From: Lewinellaceae bacterium
Lineage (GTDB): Bacteria; Bacteroidota; Bacteroidia; Chitinophagales; Saprospiraceae
Direction: 5' to 3'
NCBI GenBank assembly: GCA_020636005.1
Contig: JACJYR010000011.1
Span: 107,996-171,995, forward strand
DNA length: 64,000 bases
The notes beneath the pieces were generated by a model that did not search any database, was not told the DNA's origin, and saw nothing but the letters and a program-made list of their open reading frames with translations. Each line of letters begins with the position of its first letter. Position 1 is the stretch's first letter. Both the position numbers and the translations under genes were made by a program. Positions 18,684 to 26,677 of this stretch are shown in pieces.

Positions 18684-19730
18684 ATGACGACCGTGCCCAT
18701 CATCATCCTCAACTGGAACGGCATTGACGACACCCTCGAATGCGTAGGCTCGTTGATGCAGCAAAGCTATTCAAATTTCACCATTTGGCTGGTGGACAAT
18801 GGTTCCGGCGGGCGCGATGCGCAACTGCTGGAAGAAAAACTGGGGGGCAACCCAAAGGTTAAACTCATTTTCAACCGCAAAAACCTGGGCTTCACCCGCG
18901 GCAACAATGCCGTCCTGAAGGAAATCCTCGCAATGGCCCCCCCCCCGCAATACATCGCCCTCCTCAACAACGACACGGCAGCAGACCCCCATTGGCTCCA
19001 AAACCTCATCCGCTGTGCCGAAGAAACCAAAGCCGGCATTGTGACAAGCAAAATGGTGAACTACTTCGACCACCGGTACATGGACAACGCCGGCCACCGC
19101 ATGCTCAACACCGCCGAGATCATCCCCATCGGCCACATGGAACCCGTCGGGAAGTTCGAAAAAAGGTTTGAAAACATGGGCAGTTGCGCCGGAGCTACCC
19201 TCTACTCCGCAGCCATGCTCCAGCATATTGGCGTGTTCGACGAATATTTCGACACGGGCTACGAAGACGCCGAACTGGGCGCACGGGCCGTGGTGCTGGG
19301 CTACAAAAGCATCTTCGAGCCGCAGGCCATCGTCTTTCACAAGATCAGCCGCTCTGTCAATAAAATCAGGGACTACGAGTACCTGCTGAAAATACAGTTG
19401 AACATCTTCTACAGCTATTTCAAGATCATGCCCTACCCTGCCCTGCTGGCCAACCTGCCCGCCCTCCTCTTTAAATATGCCTCGGTACTCCTGATGGACG
19501 TCGTGTTCCTGCGGTGGCAGTTCTTGAAGGTGATGAGCGAGGCCATCTACCGGACCATTTTCAAGGAAAGCCAACGGATACGGCAAAGCAGGCGCGCTTT
19601 TTTCAAAAAACACCACCCCGTGCCAAGTTGGCCTATTATGAAAAAACAGGAGTTTTTCCTCTGGTTCGACATCAAGCGCTTTTACAAGTTCATGTTACTG
19701 CGAAAGCCGACTACGTTTGAGAAGTATTGA
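18684..19730 (+). CDS. Family 2 glycosyltransferase (rhamnosyltransferase-like)
   Basis: 348 residues from the ATG at 18684 (MTTVPIIILNWNG), preferred over an upstream in-frame ATG because GT2 enzymes start directly with this strand. It shows VDNGSGG, the DxD-type LLNNDTAADP, and a GYEDAELGAR acceptor-site motif typical of cytoplasmic GT2 enzymes that build O-antigen or other surface glycans. The C-terminal region has an amphipathic or hydrophobic segment around LANLPALLFKYASVLLMDVVF, suggesting membrane association. It is the only plus-strand gene in this locus and converges on the VanZ-like gene with a 20-bp 3' overlap. Donor and acceptor are unknown. Confidence 0.85.
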   Translation: MTTVPIIILNWNGIDDTLECVGSLMQQSYSNFTIWLVDNGSGGRDAQLLEEKLGGNPKVKLIFNRKNLGFTRGNNAVLKEILAMAPPPQYIALLNNDTAADPHWLQNLIRCAEETKAGIVTSKMVNYFDHRYMDNAGHRMLNTAEIIPIGHMEPVGKFEKRFENMGSCAGATLYSAAMLQHIGVFDEYFDTGYEDAELGARAVVLGYKSIFEPQAIVFHKISRSVNKIRDYEYLLKIQLNIFYSYFKIMPYPALLANLPALLFKYASVLLMDVVFLRWQFLKVMSEAIYRTIFKESQRIRQSRRAFFKKHHPVPSWPIMKKQEFFLWFDIKRFYKFMLLRKPTTFEKY

Positions 19731-20559
19731 CCTGCCTGCCCAGGCCCACATAAAATAGCAGCAATAACCCGATAACGATCAGGCCCTCCACTGGCCGCAC
19801 TACATGGAAGGTCACCTGCGGGTGTATCGTAGTCCAAAACCCTACTTCAGGCACGCGTATCAGCGACCAGCGCGCGCCGATGCCGCTTTCCGGCGCACGG
19901 ACGTGCATCCAGCCCAATCCCATGGAGACAGCCACAAGGGCCGCCAGCGCCAACACTGCAAAAAAAGCAGGCGAGCGCCAGAACCGCCAGCGGATAGGCA
20001 GGGCAAAACCAGGCTGTACCGAGCGCACCAGCAACAGGCCAAACACACTGCCCAGCAGGTTGATGATCACGTCGTTGAAATCGTAGTAGTTCGTTCGCTC
20101 TGGGGAGAGGTAGAAGTATTGCCAGGCCTCGTCGGCAGCGCCCAGGAGGGTGGCCCATAAAACCGTTTCGCCATATCTTTTTACCAAGGGGAAAATAAGG
20201 GTGGCCACCGCTGCATACTGTACAAAATGCACCACTTCGATATTGATGACGATCAGCAGTTTGAAGGAAAGGATGGTAAAAACAACGGTAGCGGCCAGGT
20301 AGGACAGTACGAGCTTTTTCAACCCCCTGTCCCCCCATAAGTTTTTCACCAAAACATAGCTATACCAAAGCAGCCCAAGCAGGCTTATCACCAGGATGGT
20401 GGTGTTGTAGTCGTCGCGCGTCATGTGGCCGTCGAACACCCAGGCCACAACGCGGCCCACCTGTTCGTGCGGCAGCACAACAAGGAGGTAAAAGACAATC
20501 GCGATGGGGACGTTCCACTGCGGCCTGTTGTGCAAAAATGACAGTAGTTTTTGTACCAT
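19711..20559 (-). CDS. VanZ-like membrane protein
   Basis: 282 residues with several membrane segments. The VanZ-family signature is visible as ADEAWQYF, then PERTNYYDFNDVIINLLGS (acidic residue, Gln, Pro-x-Arg and Asp-x-x-x-N-x-x-G). VanZ-like proteins are known from glycopeptide tolerance, but in Bacteroidota they often lie in glycan loci where their role is unknown. The start ATG lies 7 bp after the stop of the GT4 gene at 20567, so it is the last gene of the minus-strand run headed by the rep gene. Its 3' end overlaps the convergent GT2 gene by 20 bp. I would not infer antibiotic resistance. Confidence 0.75.
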   Translation of the reverse strand: MVQKLLSFLHNRPQWNVPIAIVFYLLVVLPHEQVGRVVAWVFDGHMTRDDYNTTILVISLLGLLWYSYVLVKNLWGDRGLKKLVLSYLAATVVFTILSFKLLIVINIEVVHFVQYAAVATLIFPLVKRYGETVLWATLLGAADEAWQYFYLSPERTNYYDFNDVIINLLGSVFGLLLVRSVQPGFALPIRWRFWRSPAFFAVLALAALVAVSMGLGWMHVRAPESGIGARWSLIRVPEVGFWTTIHPQVTFHVVRPVEGLIVIGLLLLFYVGLGRQVNTSQT

Positions 20560-20566
20560 GCCGGAT

Positions 20567-21664
20567 TTATTGATTTTTTAAAAGCGCTAAGAACGACCTG
20601 GCCCCGGCCTCCCAACTGAACTGCCCCGCCTGCAGCAAGGACTGCCTGCCCATTTCCCGGAGCTTGTTGTCATCCCTTGCCAGTTCCAATAGTTTTTTTG
20701 AAAATGATCCTGCGTCCTGCGGGTCGAAGTATTGGGCCGCCTTGCCGCCTACTTCCGGCAGGCTCGATGTGGAGGAAACAAGCACCGGCGCCCCGCAGGC
20801 CATCGCTTCGAGCACGGGCAGCCCAAACCCTTCGTAAACGGAGGGATAGACAAACAGTTTCGCCATGCTGTACAGCACGGGCAGCTCGTGGCGCCCGGTG
20901 TAGCCGGTCAGTACGATGTCGCTGCGAAAAGGGGAGGCTTCCAGTGCGCTGAAGAAGCTTTCGTTCTTCCAGCCTTTCCTGCCGGCCAGCACCAGCTGCA
21001 GGGCCGGGCCGGATTCCCGGAATTTTTCATAGGCACGGAGCAGCGCGGGCAGGTTTTTGCGGGGCTCCAGGGTGCCGACGAATAGCAGGTAGGGTTGGCG
21101 GATGCCGTATTTCCGAAGCACTGCCCCATCCTGTTCAGGTTGGAAAATGGCCTCCACGCCCGGCCGCACGATATGCGTCTTCCCGACGGCAGCCGGGTAA
21201 TATTGCTCTAAATCCTGTTTGGTATGGGCAGAATTGGCAATGATGTAGCTGGCCCTTTTCATTATACCGGGCAGCGTTATTTTGTGGACGATGCTGCTCG
21301 GCAGGGAATGGAACCGGGGGAAAAGCACCGGCGTCAGATCATGGATGATGGTGATGCGCTTCACGCCTGCGGGCAGGTTGAACGGGCCAAAATGGGCGGG
21401 TTCCACCACTACGTCAACCTTTTCCCGGGCCAGCCGCTGCGGGATGGCCGTCAGCGCCCGCCAGTACTGGTGGCCGGGAATAGCCGGGCGGATGGGCACG
21501 ACCAATTCCCTCACGCCTCCAAACTCTCCGCCGGGCTTCGGTCGCACAAGCAGGTACTCGTTTTCTGTGCCTGCTTTTAACAGCGCATCCAGCAGCCCCC
21601 GGAGGTACATGTGTACGCCCGCATATTGCAAGTCCAGGGCATCGCCCAATATGGCTATCCGCAT
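20567..21664 (-). CDS. Family 4 glycosyltransferase
   Basis: 365 residues of GT-B fold. The N-terminal domain begins MRIAILGDALDLQYAG. The C-terminal domain has GTLEPRKNLPALLRAY and the nucleotide-sugar binding region PSVYEGFGLPVLEAMACG, where the first and last Glu of the E-x7-E motif are present. It is the GT4 type found in lipopolysaccharide and exopolysaccharide assembly, with cytoplasmic activity. It starts 1 bp after the preceding GT4 stop and ends 7 bp before the VanZ-like gene, so it is co-transcribed. Sugar specificity cannot be read. Confidence 0.9.
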   Translation of the reverse strand: MRIAILGDALDLQYAGVHMYLRGLLDALLKAGTENEYLLVRPKPGGEFGGVRELVVPIRPAIPGHQYWRALTAIPQRLAREKVDVVVEPAHFGPFNLPAGVKRITIIHDLTPVLFPRFHSLPSSIVHKITLPGIMKRASYIIANSAHTKQDLEQYYPAAVGKTHIVRPGVEAIFQPEQDGAVLRKYGIRQPYLLFVGTLEPRKNLPALLRAYEKFRESGPALQLVLAGRKGWKNESFFSALEASPFRSDIVLTGYTGRHELPVLYSMAKLFVYPSVYEGFGLPVLEAMACGAPVLVSSTSSLPEVGGKAAQYFDPQDAGSFSKKLLELARDDNKLREMGRQSLLQAGQFSWEAGARSFLALLKNQ

Positions 21665-21665
21665 T

Positions 21666-22820
21666 TTACAATTGTCTTTTGGTCAAAGGTTCACTGGATA
21701 ATTGGAAATAAAGGTTTTCGTAAGCTGCGATGGTATCGCTGAGTTCAAACTTTTTGAGGGGTGTTTGCCGCCACTCCCCTACCCTGGCCTTTTGCAAAGC
21801 TGCCGCCAGCGCACCGGGCGTCATGTCTTCCATTTCGATGAAACGGCCCGAGACCACCTCTTTCAGCGCCGCCCTGCCAGAGGAGACAACAGGGACGCCC
21901 AGGGCAATACTCTCCGCAGCCGCAAAGCAAAATCCTTCGCTGTAGGAAGGGATGACGGTACAATCGGAGGAAGCCAGCTCCATTTTCAACTGCCCGAAAG
22001 TGAGGTGGTGAAGGATGGAAACATGGCCGGCCAGTCCTTTTTTTTCAATATCGCCCAGGATCTGTTTCAGAAAACCTGCCGGCTGCGTGGGCACAATCAA
22101 TTTAAGGCGGCTGTCCGGGCATTGCTGACGGAACAGGCGGGCAGCCTCCAGCAAGATATCCAGCCCTTTGGACATGCCCAGCCTGCCAAAATAGGTGTAC
22201 GTGAAAATGCTGTTCTTTTTCGGGGCGGTGGCAGCATCGGTTTCTGTAAAATCCTGGTAGTTGATGCCATTGTAAATGGTCATCACCCTTTCTGCCGGCA
22301 CGCCTGCTTTGCGCAGGCTTTCCGAGGTGCTGCCGGAAACGCCGACGAAGCGGTCGAAATCCAGGCGCAGCAGCATCTGTTCAAAAAGGTAGTGCAGCCG
22401 CTTCGGCAGCCAGCCCATGAACGGCAGGGTTAACCACAGCGAGGCCCACACTTCGTGGAAGGTGACGACGATTTTTTTACCCAGCAACCTCGCCCCCAGG
22501 TACGCTGGCAGGGCAGCATTGTAGGAGGTGGTATGGACCAGGTCGCAGCAGCGGGCATGTTTTAAAACAGGGAAAATGGCAAAGAGGGTAAAAAAATAGC
22601 GGTTGAGGAAGCGGTAGCGGTGTATAGCGATGTTGCCCTGTATTTCTTTGGGCGGGTCGCTTAAGGAAAGGCGGGTCGTGAGGATGGTTACGCGGTGGCC
22701 GTTGCGGGCCAGGTTTTCGGCCAGGCTCTTAAAAAGCGTCTCCACTCCCCCGATGTTTGGATAGTAGTTTTCCAGTACAAAGAGAACATGCAGGCGGCTT
22801 TCATTTTTTTTGGTTTTCAT
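21666..22820 (-). CDS. Family 4 glycosyltransferase
   Basis: 384 residues of GT-B fold: LFVLENYYPNIGGVETLFKS at the N-terminus (glycine-rich acceptor loop), TYFGRLGMSKGLDILLEA at the start of the C-terminal domain, and PSYSEGFCFAAAESIALGVP as the E-x7-E nucleotide-sugar site. It is a cytoplasmic sugar transferase of surface-glycan assembly. Its start overlaps the end of the DUF2304 gene by 20 bp and its stop is 1 bp from the next GT4, indicating tight coupling. The two adjacent GT4 enzymes are only distantly similar, so they probably add different sugars. Confidence 0.9.
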   Translation of the reverse strand: MKTKKNESRLHVLFVLENYYPNIGGVETLFKSLAENLARNGHRVTILTTRLSLSDPPKEIQGNIAIHRYRFLNRYFFTLFAIFPVLKHARCCDLVHTTSYNAALPAYLGARLLGKKIVVTFHEVWASLWLTLPFMGWLPKRLHYLFEQMLLRLDFDRFVGVSGSTSESLRKAGVPAERVMTIYNGINYQDFTETDAATAPKKNSIFTYTYFGRLGMSKGLDILLEAARLFRQQCPDSRLKLIVPTQPAGFLKQILGDIEKKGLAGHVSILHHLTFGQLKMELASSDCTVIPSYSEGFCFAAAESIALGVPVVSSGRAALKEVVSGRFIEMEDMTPGALAAALQKARVGEWRQTPLKKFELSDTIAAYENLYFQLSSEPLTKRQL

Positions 22821-23172
22821 GCCTATCCTTTTTTTCCTTGCCCTGCTCGTCCATGGCGATTTTGCGCACCAGTTCGGTCAGCTTCCGTTCCAGCCGGTCA
22901 ATGGTGGTGGAGAGGTAAAAGACCAGCAGGAACAACCAGCCCAGTGCTACGAAGATAACGGCGTTGATGTTGCTTTTGAAGCCGAGCAGGTTGGCAATTT
23001 CAAAGGAAACGGGGTTGGGGATGATGGCCAGCAGCATGACGGTGATCCAGAAGATGACCCAGACCAGGGTGGAGGTGAGGCCCCTTTTGTTCTTTCGGAA
23101 CTGGTAGATCGTCCTGCCGATATAGAAAACGCCGATGATGGGCACCAGCCACTGGTAAATCTCTGTTTGCAT
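22801..23172 (-). CDS. DUF2304 family small membrane protein
   Basis: 123 residues from the ATG at 23172 (MQTEIYQWLVPIIGV); the longer frame would need a TTG start. Three hydrophobic segments (residues about 5-20, 33-52 and 68-88) are followed by a charged, coiled C-terminal stretch containing TTIDRLERKLTELVRKIA. This is the usual plan of DUF2304 proteins, which are often encoded beside polyprenyl-phosphate GT2 enzymes and other glycan genes; their role is not established. Its 3' end overlaps the GT4 gene by 20 bp, and it begins 38 bp after the rep stop codon. Confidence 0.8.
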   Translation of the reverse strand: MQTEIYQWLVPIIGVFYIGRTIYQFRKNKRGLTSTLVWVIFWITVMLLAIIPNPVSFEIANLLGFKSNINAVIFVALGWLFLLVFYLSTTIDRLERKLTELVRKIAMDEQGKEKKDRHENQKK

Positions 23173-23210
23173 AAATGTTTTGAATAAGGATCCAGCTCCC
23201 CCCAGTCTTC

Positions 23211-24512
23211 TCAAAGCCCTTTCAATTCCCGGTTGATCCGCTCCAGTTCGAGTTCTTCGGGCAACTTGCTGAACCTGTCCGGGAAGCGCGATTTTACTTC
23301 GTTGTTGACCGTTGCCCGGATAGTCATGATTGAACGGTAGTTTTCGATTTCCGTTTTGTCTTTCTCAAAAAAGCTTCCCCAACGGCTGTTTTTGACTTTT
23401 TCAAAAACCTCGTTGAAAATTTTTTCGTCCCCTAAAATCTCGGCAATGATAAGGTTTTCTTCCTCGGCAATGGCTTTCATCAATGCTGTTTTCTTTGCTT
23501 CCAGCCTGGCCCTCATCGCATCGTCTGCTTCTTTTAACCGCACTTGCTCAACAACCCTGTTGCGTTCTTTTTCCTTGAAATCAACCAACTGCCGGGTGGA
23601 CACCATCTTGGCAAGATAACCACCAATATTGTCAATCTTCACCCCCGACTGCAATTGGTTCAAGGTATAGGCGATGCCCCTGTTCACCTGTTCCAGCGGA
23701 TACCGCTCCAGCCAGTCCCGGACGACCTCCTCCGACACCCAATCGGATACTTTTTTGAGGACGCCCGCTACTTCCGGGTTGGGCGCATGGGTTTCTTCCT
23801 CCCCGGCTGCCAGTTGCCCGGCTTCCCTTTCCTTGGTATTGCCCTTGATGTGGAATATAAGTTCCGATACGGCCCGGCCTGCCTTTTTTTCTTCGTAGGT
23901 GAAACTGATGTCGGTGTGTTTACGCAGGTCAGCTTTTGCTTTTTCGATCACGCGCTGCTTGAAATTGCCATAGAGCGGATAGTTTTCCGAAGCGCCGAGT
24001 ATGTCTTTGAGGTCGTCCACGCTGAAGCGCCGCTTGCCGATCCGCTCGTACTGCTTCAGCAGCTCGTACATGCGGATGGAATAGGTGGAGGGCAGGCGGA
24101 GGATGTTCCTGATATCGTAGAGCAGGAAGCGGTTTTTGAGGTTGAGCAGGTGTGGCTTCAGGTTCGGGTGGAAGCTGATTTCGATGAAGCGCTCCCCCAC
24201 CCCCTCTTCAAAACTGCCCAACCCTACCACGACGGGCGTCTCAAAGCGCATAACGCCAAGGTCGTGCTCCATGTAGAGGGTGATGATCTTGGACATCAGT
24301 TTCCTGGCCGCGTCCCTCAGGCGTTCATAGCCGCTATTGCCAAGCTCAAAATCCTGCACAATATCGTGGAGGGTTATCCGGTACACCTGGAAGTCGGCGT
24401 CCTCCTGGTTCACCATAGAAACCATCTTGAGGAAAAGCCTCATTTCGTAGAGGTCGAACCTGAACCTGGCCTCCACCAGATCGTTGCTTTTGCGGATGAG
24501 CTGCTTTTTCAA
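23211..24512 (-). CDS. Rep_3-family replication initiator
   Basis: 433 residues. The N-terminal 230 residues (RKSNDLVEARFRFDLYEMRLFLKM, then the second winged-helix region with LPSTYSIRMYELLKQYE and FSVDDLKDILG) match plasmid initiators of the Rep_3/RepB class, which bind iterons and open the origin. The C-terminal 200 residues are charged and helical, longer than in most family members. The start appears to be TTG at 24512; no in-frame ATG lies upstream before the iterons. The iteron array starts 66 bp upstream, which fits both origin function and autoregulation. The next gene (DUF2304) starts only 38 bp downstream on the same strand, so rep may be co-transcribed with the glycosyltransferase genes. 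Family call firm. Confidence 0.88.
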   Translation of the reverse strand: MKKQLIRKSNDLVEARFRFDLYEMRLFLKMVSMVNQEDADFQVYRITLHDIVQDFELGNSGYERLRDAARKLMSKIITLYMEHDLGVMRFETPVVVGLGSFEEGVGERFIEISFHPNLKPHLLNLKNRFLLYDIRNILRLPSTYSIRMYELLKQYERIGKRRFSVDDLKDILGASENYPLYGNFKQRVIEKAKADLRKHTDISFTYEEKKAGRAVSELIFHIKGNTKEREAGQLAAGEEETHAPNPEVAGVLKKVSDWVSEEVVRDWLERYPLEQVNRGIAYTLNQLQSGVKIDNIGGYLAKMVSTRQLVDFKEKERNRVVEQVRLKEADDAMRARLEAKKTALMKAIAEEENLIIAEILGDEKIFNEVFEKVKNSRWGSFFEKDKTEIENYRSIMTIRATVNNEVKSRFPDRFSKLPEELELERINRELKGL

Positions 24513-24577
24513 TAAGTGCTGTTTTGAAGCAAATATAACAACCGTCGTGAAACGTTATAAACTAATGTTGAAAACCT

Positions 24578-24706
24578 ATTCCCCAATTTGTTATAGTTAG
24601 TCCCCATTCCGTTATGGTTCGCTCCCCAATTTGTTATAGTAATTCCCCGTTTTGTTATGCTTCATTCCCCATTCCGTTATACCTATTCCCCAATTTGTTA
24701 TAGTTG
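24578..24706. repeat. Six iterons upstream of rep (replication origin)
   Basis: Six copies of a 21-22 bp unit with consensus TCCCCAWTYYGTTATAGTT. The TCCCC core begins at 24580, 24601, 24623, 24644, 24666 and 24687, giving steps of 21, 22, 21, 22 and 21 bp, or two helical turns each, so all copies face the same side of the DNA. Two variants, AATTTGTTAT and ATTCCGTTAT, are mixed in the array and one copy reads CGTTTTGTTAT. Adjacent AT-rich DNA (about 24720-24850) is a candidate unwinding element. This is a typical origin for a Rep_3 initiator. Confidence 0.92.
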
Positions 24707-24965
24707 CAGCCAGCAAACGACTGTCCGTCAATTATTTAAAACGCCTGAAAGACTTACAAAAAAGGAAAAGACTAAAAAAATACTACACAAGGGGTTGTTT
24801 TTTTTATCAAAGTTTATCGACCTGGATTTTTTCGCGCTTCCTCTAGCTGTACTCCAAGAAGCTGTTTGTAAAAATGGCGGAAGATTGGGCAGGTATAAAT
24901 TTCAGAAGCTTGGCCTGTCGCTTCCTCGTGGTGCGGAGCGTTGGCATAGTTTCAAGTTTGCGTTT

Positions 24966-25033
24966 TAAGTTTTTAAGTTTTTAAGTATCTAAGTTTTTAA
25001 GTTCCTAATGTTTTACGCCTTTAAGATTCTATG
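24966..25033 (+). repeat. Octad array 1: nine TANG units at exact 8-bp steps
   Basis: The tetranucleotide TAAG or a variant begins at 24966, 24974, 24982, 24990, 24998, 25006 (TAAT), 25014 (TACG), 25022 and 25030 (TATG). The intervening bases are mostly T (unit TTTTTAAG). It lies between the iterons and parA and is a candidate centromere or operator for the ribbon-helix-helix protein. Confidence 0.8.
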
Positions 25034-25068
25034 CCTCTGAACGCGCACTATTTTTGCAGATAGGCAGG

Positions 25069-25107
25069 CTGGTTTTTTCAGCGGCTTCAAGCCGCTGAAA
25101 AAACCAG
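25069..25107. repeat. Perfect 17-bp-stem palindrome between octad array 1 and parA
   Basis: The arms CTGGTTTTTTCAGCGGC and its complement are separated by a 5-base loop. The T-run lies on the 5' arm when read from either strand, so it does not look like a Rho-independent terminator. It may be a structural element of the origin or the end of a lost mobile element. Confidence 0.85.
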
Positions 25108-25111
25108 GGCC

Positions 25112-25267
25112 TTACATCGCCATGAATTCTGGGAAAAAGCTGCTCAGATCGCCCTCAAATGCCTCCAAAGGGGAATCGTAGTTCAATATCCGGCAAGTGC
25201 GGAGGGTGAAACTGGCAAAAAACACCCGCAGCAAGTTGTGGTTGCCGGCAACGCCGCGTAAAAACAT
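25112..25267 (-). CDS. Possible 51-residue ORF or remnant
   Basis: An ATG at 25267 opens a 51-codon frame ending 5 bp before the palindrome. The product starts MFLRGVAGNHNLL and contains FASFTLRT and FEGDLSSFFPEF. Its composition looks more protein-like than random, and it could be the tail of a lost transposase or a small gene. I do not recognise a family. Its start lies inside octad array 2. Confidence 0.25.
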   Translation of the reverse strand: MFLRGVAGNHNLLRVFFASFTLRTCRILNYDSPLEAFEGDLSSFFPEFMAM

Positions 25268-25330
25268 ATTTCCGTAAAATCGTACAATCTTAAAAAAGTA
25301 AAAATGATTTTAAGTTTTTAAGTTTTTAAA
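25257..25330. repeat. Octad arrays 2 and 3, inverted and direct, upstream of parA
   Basis: On the minus strand the units (read on plus as CNTA) start at 25257, 25265, 25273, 25281, 25289 and a degenerate one at 25297, all 8 bp apart. They are followed on the plus strand by TAAG at 25311 and 25319 and TAAA at 25327. The two sets face each other. The plus set reaches to within 8 bp of the candidate parA -7 box, so binding here should repress parA. Confidence 0.75.
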
Positions 25331-25338
25331 TTTCGTCA

Positions 25339-25346
25339 TAACTTTG
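25339..25346 (+). promoter_or_regulatory. Candidate parA promoter -7 box
   Basis: TAACTTTG matches the Bacteroidota TAnnTTTG consensus and lies 17 bp before the parA ATG. The -33 region falls inside octad array 3, as expected for an autoregulated partition operon. Confidence 0.5.
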
Positions 25347-25362
25347 CACAAAATATTCATTC

Positions 25363-26028
25363 ATGAAAATCGGAGTATCAAATCTTAAGGGTGGGGTAGG
25401 GAAGACCACCGTTTCGCAGAACATCGCAGTTTGCTTTGCGCACCTCGGGTACAAGACCTGTATCCTGGACACGGACAGGAACCAGAATTCAATTTCCTGG
25501 AGCGGCGTACGGGACGAAGAGCTGCCCGAGATCCTGGTCGTCGGCAGTACGGATGAGCGGGCTATCACGAAGGCCGTCAACAAACTCAACGATTCCTTCG
25601 ATTTCGTGGTGATTGACGGCACCCCGTCGCTGTCGGAGATGACGACCCGTGTCATTTTGGCCTCCGACCTGCTTATCATTCCCATCCTGCCCAGCGCCCA
25701 CGACATCCGGGCCATCCACCAATTCATCGACCGCTACCAGCAGGCGCTCGAATTCAGGGATGACATCCCCGCCTACTTTTTTGTCAACCAGTTCCAGGGC
25801 TATACCGTGCAGAAGTCCATCCGCGACTTGTTGCTCCAGTTTGGGCTGCCCATCCTGCAGACCACCTTCCGCGAAAGGGTGGCTTATGTGGAGGCTGCCG
25901 TCGAGGGCAGGGGAGTGATCGAATGGACGGACGAGAAGGCTGCCGAAGAGGCCGTTGCCCTGACCAACGAGGTGCTCTTTGCTGCGGAGAAGCACGGGTT
26001 TATCAAGCAGGAAAAAGTAAAAGTTTAA
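25363..26028 (+). CDS. parA: ParA-type partition ATPase (short form)
   Basis: 221 residues. The deviant Walker A motif KGGVGKTT is at residues 9-16 (SNLKGGVGKTTVSQNIA), followed by LDTDRNQNS (Walker A') and FVVIDGTPSL (Walker B). The protein lacks the N-terminal DNA-binding extension of type Ia ParA, so it belongs to the short type Ib class that pairs with a small ribbon-helix-helix partner. It would form a dynamic nucleoid-bound pattern that segregates this replicon. It is preceded by two octad arrays and a promoter box, and followed after 45 bp by the small partner gene with another octad array between them. The ATG at 25363 directly begins the first beta strand. Confidence 0.92.
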   Translation: MKIGVSNLKGGVGKTTVSQNIAVCFAHLGYKTCILDTDRNQNSISWSGVRDEELPEILVVGSTDERAITKAVNKLNDSFDFVVIDGTPSLSEMTTRVILASDLLIIPILPSAHDIRAIHQFIDRYQQALEFRDDIPAYFFVNQFQGYTVQKSIRDLLLQFGLPILQTTFRERVAYVEAAVEGRGVIEWTDEKAAEEAVALTNEVLFAAEKHGFIKQEKVKV

Positions 26029-26031
26029 TGG

Positions 26032-26059
26032 CGTAAAAACTTAAAAACGTAAAAACTTA
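26032..26059 (-). repeat. Octad array 4 between parA and parB
   Basis: CGTA, CTTA, CGTA and CTTA begin at 26032, 26040, 26048 and 26056 on the plus strand, so the TANG units lie on the minus strand at exact 8-bp steps. Two degenerate units in phase (26016 and 26024) extend into the parA stop region. Confidence 0.75.
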
Positions 26060-26073
26060 ATAACTAGTACGAC

Positions 26074-26325
26074 ATGTCAAAGAAATTTGTGGATACCTCA
26101 AAGCTCATGGCGGCAACTCCCAGGAAAACCGTGGCCAAATCAGCATCGGACGACGAAGTAGTATCTGCCATACACAAAAGCAGCCGATCCATCCGCACCA
26201 GCCTGGACATCCCGGAAGACATCCACAAGCAGATCAAAATGCTCTCCGTGGAGCGCGGCATTTCCATGAAAGACCTCATGCTCCAGTTTTTCGTGGAAGG
26301 CCTCGAAAGCAACAGGGTAGGGTAG
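26074..26325 (+). CDS. Small ribbon-helix-helix partition protein (ParB/ParG/omega-like)
   Basis: 83 residues. The N-terminal 45 residues are polar and probably flexible. Residues 46-80 fit a ribbon-helix-helix: a strand IRTSLDIP followed by helices EDIHKQIKMLSVERG and SMKDLMLQFFVEGLE. Small proteins of this plan encoded directly after a short ParA are the centromere-binding factors of type Ib partition systems, such as ParG and omega, where the flexible tail stimulates the ATPase. The surrounding 8-bp repeat arrays are its likely binding sites. Family assignment is by fold pattern and context. Confidence 0.8.
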   Translation: MSKKFVDTSKLMAATPRKTVAKSASDDEVVSAIHKSSRSIRTSLDIPEDIHKQIKMLSVERGISMKDLMLQFFVEGLESNRVG

Positions 26326-26560
26326 GGGGGAGGCCCGAATTATCCTTGTTTCGTCTGGCTTCAGTTCTCCATTTGCTCAGTTAATGATCGCGCCTTCGTC
26401 TCTAACATAGCCATCCCGCCGAACGGTTTTGCCTTTTCCCGCTGCATTATCCTTTCCTGTTTGCTGTTCGTCGGCTGAATGCCGTTGATGTAATGTCCAT
26501 AACTTTAGTGCTTTTCCGCACCGCTTTGTTAAAATATCCAACCAGAGCTAAGGATTTGAA

Positions 26561-26663
26561 GGGAAAATAATCCCGACGCGAAATCGGGTTTATTTTAAAA
26601 ACCCTTCCAGTACTGGGGTTGTAACATCAAAATCGGGAAGCCATTTTTTCATCGTTACGAAGG
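26561..26663 (-). repeat. Dispersed intergenic repeat, copy C (inverted orientation)
   Basis: The reverse complement matches copies A (10166-10250) and B (57916-58015), including ACGATGAAAAAAT, ATTTTGATGTT, CCCCAGTACTGGAAGG and a terminal hairpin with arms AATAATCCCGA and TCGGGTTTATT (one mismatch). It lies next to the partition genes. Confidence 0.8.
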
Positions 26664-26677
26664 AGGTAAAGAGAATC

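Noticed and set aside
19711..20559. Glycopeptide resistance gene vanZ
   Set aside because: VanZ-like membrane proteins are widespread in glycan loci and no other van genes are present, so resistance is not inferred.
23544..24515. 323-codon plus-strand frame opposite rep
   Set aside because: The Rep_3 protein on the minus strand is clear; this is its shadow.
24578..24706. CRISPR array
   Set aside because: The 21-22 bp periodic units have no unique spacers and sit directly upstream of a Rep_3 gene, so they are iterons. No cas genes are present.
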